23,834 nt of DNA from Candidatus Pelagibacter sp. (GCA_028100865.1 JAOHJV010000008.1:1-23834); one strand, 5' to 3'; positions 8,393 through 17,799 are shown, numbered from the stretch's first letter. Program-made: numbers and translations. The notes: generated by a model not told the origin, from the sequence alone.

Positions 8393-9204
8393 TTTAAATC
8401 CGACTGCATGAAGTTTACGATTGACTCATATTGTCTTGATACTTTTTCTATTCCATCATTATGTATTTCATTCTTATGTACTCCATTTGAAATTAATAAA
8501 GAGTCATAATTTAAAAGATTTGCACCTTTGATATCTGTATTAAGGTTGTCTCCAATTGATAAAATTTTTTTGTTATTATTGTCTGTTGATTGATTATAAA
8601 CTTCTGGATAGGGCTTACCAAAGTATACTACCTCTCCACCCATTTTTTCAAATACCATTGCAACCGATCCTGCACACAACTCTCTTTCACTTCCTTTATC
8701 AACTATTAAATCTGGATTTGTACAAATCATTTTTTTATCAGTATGATTTTCCAATAAATCCTTATAATAATTTAAATCCTGATCGTAATCATCGAATAAA
8801 CCAGTGCATAAAAGATAATGGCTTTCTTTAATATCTCTAGATTTATTGCCTTTAAAGTCATTGAATAAATCAAAATCTCTAGGTGGGCCAATATGATAAA
8901 ATTTTTTTTGAGGATAAAATTTTTTAAGATAGTTGAGCGCTGCCTCTCCTGAAGTAAAAACTTTGTTTCTATACTTTTCCTCCATACCCATTTTTTCTAA
9001 AAATTCCTTAACCGGCCGAATGGGTCTCGGTGCATTTGTTAATAAAACAAAATTTTTATTTATTTCTAATAATTTTTTTAGAGTTAAAATTGCACCTTCA
9101 TGAAGTTCTATGCCATTATGCATTACTCCCCATAAATCTATGTAGAATAGATCATAATTGTCAGCTATTGATCGCAAGCCTTCAGAATCTAAATTTTTAG
9201 TCAT
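8386..9204 (-). CDS. HAD superfamily class IIA hydrolase (TIGR01459 type)
   Basis: This 272-residue protein belongs to the NagD-like class IIA HAD phosphatase fold. Motif I is DLWG, with nucleophile Asp23; the position of the usual second aspartate of DxDG is Trp25, which I recall as normal for the TIGR01459 subgroup. Motif II is LLTNAPRP, motif III includes the lysine in GKPYPEVY, and motif IV is IGDNLNTDIKGA. The substrate is unknown. Missing the general-acid aspartate suggests that activity may differ from typical NagD. It is the first gene of the overlapping minus-strand run. Its start is divergent from groES, 122 bases away, so the run's promoter probably lies in that gap. Confidence 0.88.
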   Translation of the reverse strand: MTKNLDSEGLRSIADNYDLFYIDLWGVMHNGIELHEGAILTLKKLLEINKNFVLLTNAPRPIRPVKEFLEKMGMEEKYRNKVFTSGEAALNYLKKFYPQKKFYHIGPPRDFDLFNDFKGNKSRDIKESHYLLCTGLFDDYDQDLNYYKDLLENHTDKKMICTNPDLIVDKGSERELCAGSVAMVFEKMGGEVVYFGKPYPEVYNQSTDNNNKKILSIGDNLNTDIKGANLLNYDSLLISNGVHKNEIHNDGIEKVSRQYESIVNFMQSDLKW

Positions 9205-9271
9205 AATTTAAGATATAAACCATAAAATTCTTAATTTCCTATGATTTTTCATAACTTATTTTCCATATTAA

Positions 9272-9299
9272 CTTGAAAAAGCTAGGTCAGTATCTATAT
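9272..9299 (+). promoter_or_regulatory. Candidate sigma-32 (RpoH) heat-shock promoter for groESL
   Basis: CTTGAAA at 9272-9278 matches the sigma-32 -35 consensus. After a 15-base spacer comes CTATAT at 9294-9299, a partial match to the sigma-32 -10 (CCCCATNT). It sits 28 bases upstream of the groES start. No CIRCE (TTAGCACTC-N9-GAGTGCTAA) operator is present, so control by an RpoH-type sigma factor is more likely than by HrcA. This is inferred from motif resemblance only. Confidence 0.5.
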
Positions 9300-9315
9300 G
9301 AGCCTCATATTTAAT

Positions 9316-9321
9316 AAGGAG
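9316..9321 (+). promoter_or_regulatory. Strong Shine-Dalgarno site of groES
   Basis: AAGGAG lies five bases before the groES ATG. A second near-perfect site, AAAGGAG at 9626-9632, lies eight bases before groEL. Most other genes here have no comparable site, so groESL appears tuned for high translation. Confidence 0.85.
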
Positions 9322-9326
9322 AATTT

Positions 9327-9617
9327 ATGAAGTTTAAACCGTTACATGACAGAGTATTAATCGAAGTTTTAGATAGCAGTGAAAAAACTGCTGGTGGAAT
9401 TATCATCCCAGATACAGCACAAGAAAAACCTCAAGAAGGAAAAGTAGTTGCAGTTGGTGGAGGAGCTAAAACAGAAGATGGAAAATTAATTCCAATGGAT
9501 GTTAAAGTTGGAGACAAAGTTTTATTTGGCAAGTGGTCAGGAACTGAAGTCAAAATTGATGGTAAAGAATACAACATAATGAAAGAGTCAGACATTATGG
9601 GTATTTCAGGTAAATAA
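9327..9617 (+). CDS. groES: Co-chaperonin GroES (Cpn10)
   Basis: This heptameric lid of the GroEL folding chamber has 96 residues, the normal length. It opens with [15 protein letters not shown], carries the mobile loop that binds GroEL ([19 protein letters not shown], about residues 20-38), and has the conserved [14 protein letters not shown] block and ESDIMGI end. It has the better-than-average ribosome binding site described separately. It is followed by groEL after 23 bases and is clearly cotranscribed with it. Its base composition is less AT-extreme than its neighbours, as expected of a highly expressed gene. Confidence 0.98.
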   Translation: MKFKPLHDRVLIEVLDSSEKTAGGIIIPDTAQEKPQEGKVVAVGGGAKTEDGKLIPMDVKVGDKVLFGKWSGTEVKIDGKEYNIMKESDIMGISGK

Positions 9618-9622
9618 TTTAA

Positions 9623-11302
<1,680 letters not shown>

Positions 11303-11326
11303 AAATTCCGACCCAATAAAATTTTC

Positions 11327-11358
11327 AAAAAGGGCAGTTTTTACTGCCCTTTTTTTTT
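11327..11358 (+). terminator. Intrinsic terminator of groESL
   Basis: A 12-bp perfect stem (AAAAAGGGCAGT paired with ACTGCCCTTTTT) with a TTTT loop is followed by a run of Ts ending at 11358. It begins 25 bases after the groEL stop. The GC core GGGCAGT stands out in this AT-rich sequence. Confidence 0.93.
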
Positions 11359-11426
11359 GCCTGTCTTAAAAATCTTCAATAAAATTTTAATGATGAACTT
11401 TAAATATCTAGGTGGTAAAAATTTGT

Positions 11427-12668
11427 ATGCTTAAATATAAAGCTATAATCACTCTAATACTTTTTTGCTTTTTTCAGACTACTCCGTCCATCTCGCTTGA
11501 ACTAAAAATACCTAAAGATCTTAAAAAACTTGGAGATGTAGTCAAAAAAGAATTAGAAAAAAATAAAGTTAAAAAAAAAAACAAAAAAACTGAAAAAAAA
11601 GAAGTTAGTAAAGATAAAATAAGTAATTGTACTGCAAATAATAATTATATTTATTACAAAAATGTTGATAAATATTACTTAAAAGTTGGTCCAGAGGCTT
11701 TTTCATCAAATGGTAATAAATTATTTAGTTCATTTAGTTTTTTAGCAAAAAATAATAACAAAAATTATATTGTAGAATATGTTTTTAATCCAAATGGAAA
11801 TTTAACAGCAACAAAATTGGATACTTGTGAAACAAAAAAGTATAAATGGGCGTATAAGAGCAAAACATATGGGGCTAAGCCTTATTATAAAGATGCTTTT
11901 AAAATCTATTTAGGAGATGAGAAAAATAAAAACTTAGAGATGAGTTTTTATTTATCTGGAGCAGATAATTATAAGCATAAAATGATTTATTATCGAAGAG
12001 GACAGATTGCGAATTGTTATAATGAGATGAATCCTCAATGTAATAAAAAAATTGCAGAACAAAATATTATTGGATTTCGAGATCTTAAAAATAATTTAAC
12101 TTTTGAAGAACTAAGAGAAAATTATATAAATAAAGTTACTAAAATTCGAAAAGAACAAGAAGAAAAAAAGAAAGCTGAATTATTAAAGAAACAACAAGAG
12201 GAACAAAAAAGAAAAGAAGAAGAAGATCGAAGAAGAAAAGAAGCGGAAGAAAGAAAAAGAAAAAATCAAGAGGCTAGAGAAAAACAATATAAAGCTAAAC
12301 AAGAATTTGATAACTCTCCTGCAGGACAACTTCAAAACAGTTACTTAGATTATATGATAATTAAAGAACTTCATATTGCTAGAGAAGGATACGCAGTAGT
12401 ATATGTAAACTCGAAACAAATGAAAGAGGCTAGGAGAAAAATTAAAGAAATTGACAAAAAAATGAAAGAGTTAGGTAATATACCTAATGACATAATATGG
12501 AATAAAGCAGAAGAAATATATAATAAAAAGTACAAGTGGTCTATCGATATGGCTAAATCAACTGGTGCCTATACAAAACAATATTCTGGAATTGCCAAAC
12601 TTAGTTTGATGAGTTTAGATAATATTTATAAAAAAGTAATTGGATCAAAAATGAAGAAAGATTTTTAA
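11427..12668 (+). CDS. Secreted/periplasmic protein with charged coiled coil, unknown function
   Basis: I do not recognise the family. I prefer the ATG at 11427 (413 residues) to the in-frame GTG at 11412, because AGGTGG at 11410-11415 can act as its ribosome binding site and the ATG puts a clean signal peptide at the N-terminus (hydrophobic IITLILFCFF, cleavage likely after PSIS). The mature part begins with a lysine-rich linker. A probable beta-rich region with four cysteines follows (in NCTAN, DTCET, NCYNE and PQCNK), enough for two disulfides. Next comes a strongly charged E/K/R/Q coiled coil at about residues 238-293. A C-terminal helical region of about 110 residues contains the motif SPAGQLQNSYLDYM. 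It may be cell-envelope structural or a TolA-like spacer; this is speculation. It is transcribed separately from groESL, 109 bases after groEL. Confidence 0.75.
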   Translation: MLKYKAIITLILFCFFQTTPSISLELKIPKDLKKLGDVVKKELEKNKVKKKNKKTEKKEVSKDKISNCTANNNYIYYKNVDKYYLKVGPEAFSSNGNKLFSSFSFLAKNNNKNYIVEYVFNPNGNLTATKLDTCETKKYKWAYKSKTYGAKPYYKDAFKIYLGDEKNKNLEMSFYLSGADNYKHKMIYYRRGQIANCYNEMNPQCNKKIAEQNIIGFRDLKNNLTFEELRENYINKVTKIRKEQEEKKKAELLKKQQEEQKRKEEEDRRRKEAEERKRKNQEAREKQYKAKQEFDNSPAGQLQNSYLDYMIIKELHIAREGYAVVYVNSKQMKEARRKIKEIDKKMKELGNIPNDIIWNKAEEIYNKKYKWSIDMAKSTGAYTKQYSGIAKLSLMSLDNIYKKVIGSKMKKDF

Positions 12669-12757
12669 AACTTAAATAGTTTCTCTTTAAATTCAAAACT
12701 ACTTAAAAAAGATATATTTCTAGATATTGATTTAAATTAATTATATTTTGTTGGTTT

Positions 12758-13048
12758 TTAAAATGAATTTTTGTATTTTTCATCTACTTTAACTACTAAT
12801 TCTTTTTTTATAGCATCATAAATACTAGGTAATAACTTACTTACTTTATCAATAACGTTAATTGCTTGTGTGTGGGTTGCATATTTTAGATCTGAACTAA
12901 CAATAGAAGAAATGCATTTAGAATTACAGTCTCCTAATAAAATAGTTTGAGCAATATGACCCACTACTGCTTCATAATATGAATCAGATCTTGAGTTAGG
13001 TGTAGAACATGATGACAGAATGATGAAAATAAGAATTAGTTTTTTCAT
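12758..13048 (-). CDS. Small predicted lipoprotein, unknown function
   Basis: This 96-residue protein has a lipoprotein signal sequence MKKLILIFIILSSC, with the lipidated Cys14 followed by a Ser/Pro-rich linker. The mature region has two further cysteines close together (GDCNSKC) and is predicted largely helical. I choose the ATG at 13048 over the in-frame TTG at 13054, because AGGA at 13058-13055 sits six bases upstream and the signal peptide then begins normally. No family is recognised. It converges on the secreted coiled-coil gene with an 89-base gap and is divergent from the small ORF at 13160. Confidence 0.7.
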   Translation of the reverse strand: MKKLILIFIILSSCSTPNSRSDSYYEAVVGHIAQTILLGDCNSKCISSIVSSDLKYATHTQAINVIDKVSKLLPSIYDAIKKELVVKVDEKYKNSF

Positions 13049-13159
13049 ACCCAATCCTAACCCCGCTATTTAGTTAAGTCATCTTTATATATCACAGCAT
13101 TTGCATCAATAGGAACAATATTTTTTGCAATTCAATACCTAACTCTTTAAACTAAAAAT

Positions 13160-13273
13160 ATGTCAAAAAGGTATAGTGGAAAATCATTTAAAGACTCTAG
13201 CGTTAGTAAAAAACCAAAATTGAGTCTAAAAGAAAAAAGAAAACAGAAAAAAGAAAAAACTAAAAAATCTTAG
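13160..13273 (+). CDS. Possible 37-residue lysine-rich small protein
   Basis: An ATG at 13160 opens a 37-codon frame ending in TAG at 13271-13273. The product begins MSKRYSGKSFKDSS and continues with KLSLKEKRKQKKEK and a lysine-rich end. It is strongly basic and could bind RNA or ribosomes. Support for it being real comes from position: it fills the gap between a divergent lipoprotein gene and the helicase gene, and its stop overlaps the helicase stop by exactly 4 bases, as at four other convergent ends here. Against it are its small size, the lack of a clear ribosome binding site, and the ease with which A-rich DNA yields lysine codons. I recall no named family. Confidence 0.5.
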   Translation: MSKRYSGKSFKDSSVSKKPKLSLKEKRKQKKEKTKKS

Positions 13274-15099
13274 GATCTAGCTCTTTTTTTACTATGTTTT
13301 TTAAAGCTAAAGTTTTTAGGTCTGCTATTTCTACTTTTAAATTTTTTCTTTCCTTTAAAACCAAAACTTTTTTTCTCTGAGTCTGAAGGTGTATTTTCTG
13401 AAGGTTTTCTTTCAAAATACTTTGGATTGTTTGTAAAACCATTTGGTTTTGATTTATTTTTTTTAGCAAAACTTGATTTCCCTTTAAAACCAGAACTTTT
13501 TTTCTCTCCATCTCTTGATGGCTTGTCTGATCTACTTTTGCCATAGGATTTTGGCTTATCTCTAAAACTTGATTTCCCTTTAAAACCAAAACTTTTTTTT
13601 TCTCCATCTCTTGATGGTTTGTCTCTAAAACTTGATTTTCCTTTAAAACCAAAACTTTTTTTCTCTCCATCTCTTGATGGTTTATCTCTAAAACTTGATT
13701 TCCCTTTAAAACCAAAACTTTTTTTTTCTCCATCTCTTGATGGTTTGTCTCTAAAACTTGATTTTCCTTTAAAACCAAAACTTTTTTTCTCTCCATCTCT
13801 TGATGGTTTATCTCTAAAACTTGATTTTCCTTTAAAACCAAAACTTTTTTTTTCTCCATCTCTTGATGGTTTATCTCTAAAACTTGAAGATCGATCTTGT
13901 CTACCTTTTCCAAAAGATCTTTTTTCATCTCTAGCTTTTCTTTTTTTATTATTAGGTCCCTTACCTCTTCTTTTATTTTTTGAATCTCTTCTTAAACCAC
14001 TAGGTGCTGGTTTGAAATTTGGATCAATCAACTTATTTATAGAATTCCACATCGATCTATCATCAGGAGTTAAAAAAGTTAATGCAGAGCCTTCAGATCC
14101 AGCTCTAGCCGTCCTTCCAATTCTATGAACATAATCTTCTGGAACTTGAGGTAAATCATAATTAATTACATGTTGAATTAGAGGGATATCCAAACCTCTG
14201 GCTGCAACATCTGTTGCAATTAAAATTCTCTTTAATCCTTTTCTAAAAGAATTAATAACACGATCTCTTTTGCTTTGACGAAGATCTCCATGAATAGCAT
14301 CTGCTGAATGTCCCTCTTCTTTAAGTTTTTTAACCATTTTATCAGCACCTCTTTTAGTCTTAACAAAAACTAAAATAGAACCTTTTCTGGCTAAAAATTG
14401 ATCAATTAATTCATCGTATTTATTTTCTTTAAAAACTTGAAGAGTTTCTTGTTTAATCTTTGCAATTGGTACAGATGTAGCTCCTGTGGAAATTCTTTCT
14501 GGTTTATTTAAATATCTATCTGAAATTTTTAAAATATTTTGAGGTAAAGTTGCTGAAAATAATAACGTTTGATGATCTTTTGGAACAAATTTTAAAATCA
14601 TTTCAATTTGAGGGGTAAAACCCATATCTAACATTCTGTCAGTTTCATCTAAAACCAAATACTTTGTGGCTGATAAATTTAAGCTTTTTCTTTTTAGATG
14701 GTCATTAATTCTTCCTGGAGTTCCAACTATTATTCTAGATCTATTACCTAATTGTCTAAGCTGTTTTTGCATCGACTCTCCACCTATAAGCAAAGCTGAT
14801 TTAATATTTATTTTATCACTTATAATACTTTTAATTGCCTCCATTACTTGAGTAGCCAGTTCTCTAGTAGGACACATAACTAGTGCAAAAGCATTTTTAT
14901 CTAAAATCAACTTATTAATTAATGGAATGCTGAAGGCTAAAGTTTTTCCCGTTCCTGTTTGCGCTGTTCCTAAAATATCTTTTCCTTCTAAGGCAGCAGG
15001 TATTGCCATTCCTTGAATAGGTGTGGGCTTTGTAAAATTCATTTTCTGTAATGAATTTTTTAACGAATCTTCTATTTTAAGTAATTTAAAATTTTCCAT
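13270..15099 (-). CDS. DEAD-box-type ATP-dependent RNA helicase (RhlE-like) with repetitive basic tail
   Basis: This 609-residue RNA helicase probably acts in ribosome assembly or RNA decay. The core (about residues 1-370) has all expected motifs: Q motif FTKPTPIQ, motif I AQTGTGKT (46-53), Ia PTRELATQ, Ib TPGR, motif II DETD (151-154, not the canonical DEAD), III SAT, V ATDVAARGLD and VI HRIGRTARAG. The remaining 240 or so residues are a low-complexity K/R/S/G/F tail. Within it a 21-residue unit (FRDKPSRDGEKK plus SFGFKGKSS) repeats five times without interruption at about residues 406-511, with diverged partial copies towards the C-terminus. The core most resembles RhlE. The gene is divergent from typA. 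Confidence 0.93.
   Translation of the reverse strand: MENFKLLKIEDSLKNSLQKMNFTKPTPIQGMAIPAALEGKDILGTAQTGTGKTLAFSIPLINKLILDKNAFALVMCPTRELATQVMEAIKSIISDKINIKSALLIGGESMQKQLRQLGNRSRIIVGTPGRINDHLKRKSLNLSATKYLVLDETDRMLDMGFTPQIEMILKFVPKDHQTLLFSATLPQNILKISDRYLNKPERISTGATSVPIAKIKQETLQVFKENKYDELIDQFLARKGSILVFVKTKRGADKMVKKLKEEGHSADAIHGDLRQSKRDRVINSFRKGLKRILIATDVAARGLDIPLIQHVINYDLPQVPEDYVHRIGRTARAGSEGSALTFLTPDDRSMWNSINKLIDPNFKPAPSGLRRDSKNKRRGKGPNNKKRKARDEKRSFGKGRQDRSSSFRDKPSRDGEKKSFGFKGKSSFRDKPSRDGEKKSFGFKGKSSFRDKPSRDGEKKSFGFKGKSSFRDKPSRDGEKKSFGFKGKSSFRDKPSRDGEKKSFGFKGKSSFRDKPKSYGKSRSDKPSRDGEKKSSGFKGKSSFAKKNKSKPNGFTNNPKYFERKPSENTPSDSEKKSFGFKGKKKFKSRNSRPKNFSFKKHSKKRARS
13568..13882 (-). repeat. Five 63-bp tandem repeats in the helicase tail
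   Basis: Five adjacent 63-bp copies lie at 13568-13630, 13631-13693, 13694-13756, 13757-13819 and 13820-13882. Copies 1 and 3 are identical, copies 2 and 4 are identical, and copy 5 mixes the variants of both types. The two types differ at only a few, mostly synonymous bases: TTTCCC against TTTTCC, T9 against TTTTTTTCT, and GTTTG against GTTTA. Degenerate copies lie at about 13480-13567 (with an insertion) and 13335-13395. The unit is 21 codons, so copy-number change keeps the frame. Confidence 0.95.
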
Positions 15100-15276
15100 T
15101 TAATGATTTAGAAGTTTTGATCTTGATTTTATGTTCCTTCTAATTTTATTGGGATATCTATATGTTTTTAAAACAATCACAAGAAATGAATTCTTCATTA
15201 AAGTCTATTTGCCAAGTAATTACTGACTTTTTTTAAGTTTTCAAATCAAAGAATTAATGTATAAGAGCCACAATTT

Positions 15277-17103
15277 ATGAGCAATAACATCAGAAACATC
15301 ACTATCATTGCACACGTTGACCATGGCAAAACAACTATGATCGACAATCTTATGAAACAAAGTGGTTCATTTAGAGATAATGAAGTTGTAGATGAAAGAT
15401 TAATGGATTCTGGTGAGCTAGAAAAAGAAAGAGGAATTACTATTTTAGCTAAACCCGCATCAATAAATTGGCAAGACTCAAGAGTAAATATTATAGATAC
15501 ACCTGGTCACAGAGATTTTGCTGCAGAAGTGGAGCGTGTATTAAGTATGGCAGATGGCGCATTACTTCTAATTGACTCTGCAGAAGGTGTAATGCCTCAG
15601 ACAAAATTTGTATTAGCCAAAGCACTTAAACAAGGTTTAAAACCAATCGTAGTAATTAATAAACTAGATAAAGCAGATCAAAGAGCTAATGAAGTATTAG
15701 ATGAAACTTTTGATTTGTTCGTAAGCTTAGATGCAAATGAAGAACAATTAGATTTCCCAGTTTTATATGCAAGTGGAAGATCAGGCTGGGCAAGCAAAGA
15801 AGTTGATGGTCCTAGAGAAAATCTTCACCCACTTTTAGATTTAATAATTGAACATGTTAAACCAGCTGAATTAGATAAAACAAAACCTTTTGCTATGCTA
15901 TCTACACTTTTATATGCAGATAGTTTCTTAGGAAGAAGTTTGGTTGGTAGAATTTCTCAAGGAACTGCAAAAGCCAATCAACCTATTAAAGCAATAAATC
16001 TTAATGGTGAAAAAGTAGACGAAGGTAAATTAACGAAAATTTTCAGATATGAGGGAACAAAAAAAGTTCCAATCGAAATAGGTGAAGCAGGAGATATCGT
16101 TGTAATTGCAGGGTTAGAAAAAGCTAATGTTGCTGACACTATTTGTGATCCTGAATTAAATGAGCCAATTCCAGCAACACCAATAGATCCTCCTACTATG
16201 TCTATTACAATAAGTGTTAACAGTTCACCTCTAGCAGGTACTGAGGGGAAAAAATTAACAAGCACCCAAATTAGAGATAGATTGCTATCCGAAGCTCAAA
16301 ATAATGTTGGTATTACTTTTTCTCAAAACGCAAACGTAGATTCTTTTGTGATTAGTGGTCGAGGAGAATTAATGCTTGAAATTTTACTTACACAAATGAG
16401 GCGTGAAGGTTTTGAAATGACCGTCAGTCCTCCAAAAGTATTATTTCAAAAAGATGAGGCAGGAAATAAACTAGAACCTATTGAAGAAATAACTGTTGAT
16501 TTAGACGAAGAATTTTCTTCAAAAATAATTGACTCAATGAATAGAAGAAAAGGTAAACTTTTAGATTTAAAAGATACCGGCAAAGATAAGAAAAGATTAG
16601 TTTTCCACGCACCAACGAGAGGCTTAATGGGATACACAAGTAGATTTTTGACTTTAACAAAGGGTACTGGTGTAATTAATAGAATTTTTCATGGATATGG
16701 AAAGTTTGAAGGTGAAATGGATGGAAGAAAAAATGGAGCACTAATTTCAATGTCGACAGGAAAAGCAGTAGCATTTGCAATATTTAATCTTCAAGCAAGA
16801 GGAGAAATGTTTGTAACTCATAATGATCCTGTATACGAAGGAATGATTGTTGGTTTAACTCCAAAACCTGGTGATATGATAATAAATGTTATGAAAGGTA
16901 AACAATTAACAAATATGAGAACTCAAGGAACAGACGAAAATGTTGTGCTTACCCCAGTAAGACAAATGTCAATTGCTGAACAATTAAGTATGTTAAATAC
17001 TGATGAAGCTTTGGAAATTACCCCTAAGTCACTTAGATTAAGAAAAGCTATTCTTAATCCTCATGATAGAAAAAAAAGTGAAAAATCTGGCGCTGCAGCC
17101 TAA
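15277..17103 (+). CDS. typA: Ribosome-associated translational GTPase TypA/BipA
   Basis: This GTPase, related to EF-G and LepA, binds the ribosome and helps 50S assembly and stress adaptation. The 608-residue length is normal. The GTPase domain shows G1 AHVDHGKTT (12-20), DERLMDSGELEKERGITI (switch I region), G3 DTPGHRDF and G4 NKLDKADQR. The C-terminal part carries the BipA-specific sequence RGLMGYTSRFLTLTKGTG and ends in the usual LRLRKAIL...R motif. No strong ribosome binding site is seen. A TATAAG at 15260-15265 may be a -10 element close to the ATG. The gene ends with a 4-base overlap (CTAA) against the convergent membrane-protein gene. Confidence 0.97.
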   Translation: MSNNIRNITIIAHVDHGKTTMIDNLMKQSGSFRDNEVVDERLMDSGELEKERGITILAKPASINWQDSRVNIIDTPGHRDFAAEVERVLSMADGALLLIDSAEGVMPQTKFVLAKALKQGLKPIVVINKLDKADQRANEVLDETFDLFVSLDANEEQLDFPVLYASGRSGWASKEVDGPRENLHPLLDLIIEHVKPAELDKTKPFAMLSTLLYADSFLGRSLVGRISQGTAKANQPIKAINLNGEKVDEGKLTKIFRYEGTKKVPIEIGEAGDIVVIAGLEKANVADTICDPELNEPIPATPIDPPTMSITISVNSSPLAGTEGKKLTSTQIRDRLLSEAQNNVGITFSQNANVDSFVISGRGELMLEILLTQMRREGFEMTVSPPKVLFQKDEAGNKLEPIEEITVDLDEEFSSKIIDSMNRRKGKLLDLKDTGKDKKRLVFHAPTRGLMGYTSRFLTLTKGTGVINRIFHGYGKFEGEMDGRKNGALISMSTGKAVAFAIFNLQARGEMFVTHNDPVYEGMIVGLTPKPGDMIINVMKGKQLTNMRTQGTDENVVLTPVRQMSIAEQLSMLNTDEALEITPKSLRLRKAILNPHDRKKSEKSGAAA

Positions 17104-17747
17104 TTAAACAATCTATTAACTAAAAATAATCCAAGGGCTACGCAAGGTCCAATTCCAAAAGCAAACAACAAAGTTCCAATACCAACTGTACCACCTAGAT
17201 ACCAACCAATTGACATTACAGTAATTTCAAGAACCCCCCTCACTAATGCAATAGGTAGATTAGTTTTTTTTTGAAGACCGATCATCAAACCATCTCTTGG
17301 TCCAGCTCCTAAATTTGCAACTAAATAAATTCCTCCTCCTATACCTACGGTCAATACGGCAAAAGCTCCTAACAAAATTTGATGTATATAGGTTTCCGGA
17401 GTTGGCACATATCTAATACAAATATCAATTATCAGTCCAATTATTAATGCATTTAAGATAGTTCCAATTCCAGGCTTTTGTTTTAGTGGAAACCAAAATA
17501 ATAAAACGATAAAACTTATAAAGATTGTTATGACGCCAATAGAAAAACCTATATTCAAATACAAACCTTGAGCCAATACGCTCCACGGAGAAGCACCTGA
17601 AGCAGAGACAATTAATAAACCCTCACCTAAACCAAACAAGGTTAATCCAAAACAAAGAAAAAAAAACGTAGATATCTTTGGTTTTAAATTAAGTGGTTTA
17701 TCTGAACTCCAAGATACGTTTGGAATATTTTTGATTTTTAAAAACAT
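17100..17747 (-). CDS. YczE/YitT-type integral membrane protein
   Basis: This 215-residue protein has about five hydrophobic segments and family-like motifs: GASPWSVLAQGL after the first membrane segment and NLGAGPRDGLMIGL in the middle. The paired G-x-G/S-P-W/R-D loops are characteristic of the YczE/YyaS/YitT group. It lies in the inner membrane; the function of the family is not established, though transport is often assumed. The start is 52 bases from the divergent DUF6134 gene, and the stop overlaps that of typA. Confidence 0.82.
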   Translation of the reverse strand: MFLKIKNIPNVSWSSDKPLNLKPKISTFFFLCFGLTLFGLGEGLLIVSASGASPWSVLAQGLYLNIGFSIGVITIFISFIVLLFWFPLKQKPGIGTILNALIIGLIIDICIRYVPTPETYIHQILLGAFAVLTVGIGGGIYLVANLGAGPRDGLMIGLQKKTNLPIALVRGVLEITVMSIGWYLGGTVGIGTLLFAFGIGPCVALGLFLVNRLFN

Positions 17748-17799
17748 TATTTAATAAATTACTTCTTTTAAACTCAAAGTCTATTAAAGTAGATATTTT

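Noticed and set aside
9205..9326. A CIRCE/HrcA operator upstream of groES
   Set aside because: No TTAGCACTC inverted repeat or close variant is present on either strand.
13568..13882. Regularly spaced direct repeats resembling a CRISPR array
   Set aside because: The 63-bp units are contiguous with no unique spacers, lie inside a coding sequence and keep its frame; no cas genes are present.
13260..13928. A 222-residue minus-strand ORF of repeats such as VLEINHQEMEKKKVLV, overlapping the helicase tail
   Set aside because: It is the helicase repeat read in another frame. Because 63 is a multiple of three, the tandem array stays open and looks periodic in several frames. The helicase frame continues into a full catalytic core.
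13619..14128. A 169-residue plus-strand ORF with periodic LKLDFPLKPKLFFSPS units
   Set aside because: It is antisense to the same tandem repeat and opened by the same 63-base period; there is no independent sign of coding.
15131..15226. A 31-residue plus-strand ORF (MFLLILLGYLYVFK start) in the helicase-typA gap
   Set aside because: It has a hydrophobic start but no ribosome binding site, lies in a region that must hold two divergent promoters, and such short ORFs are expected by chance in AT-rich DNA. Conservation in relatives would reopen the question.
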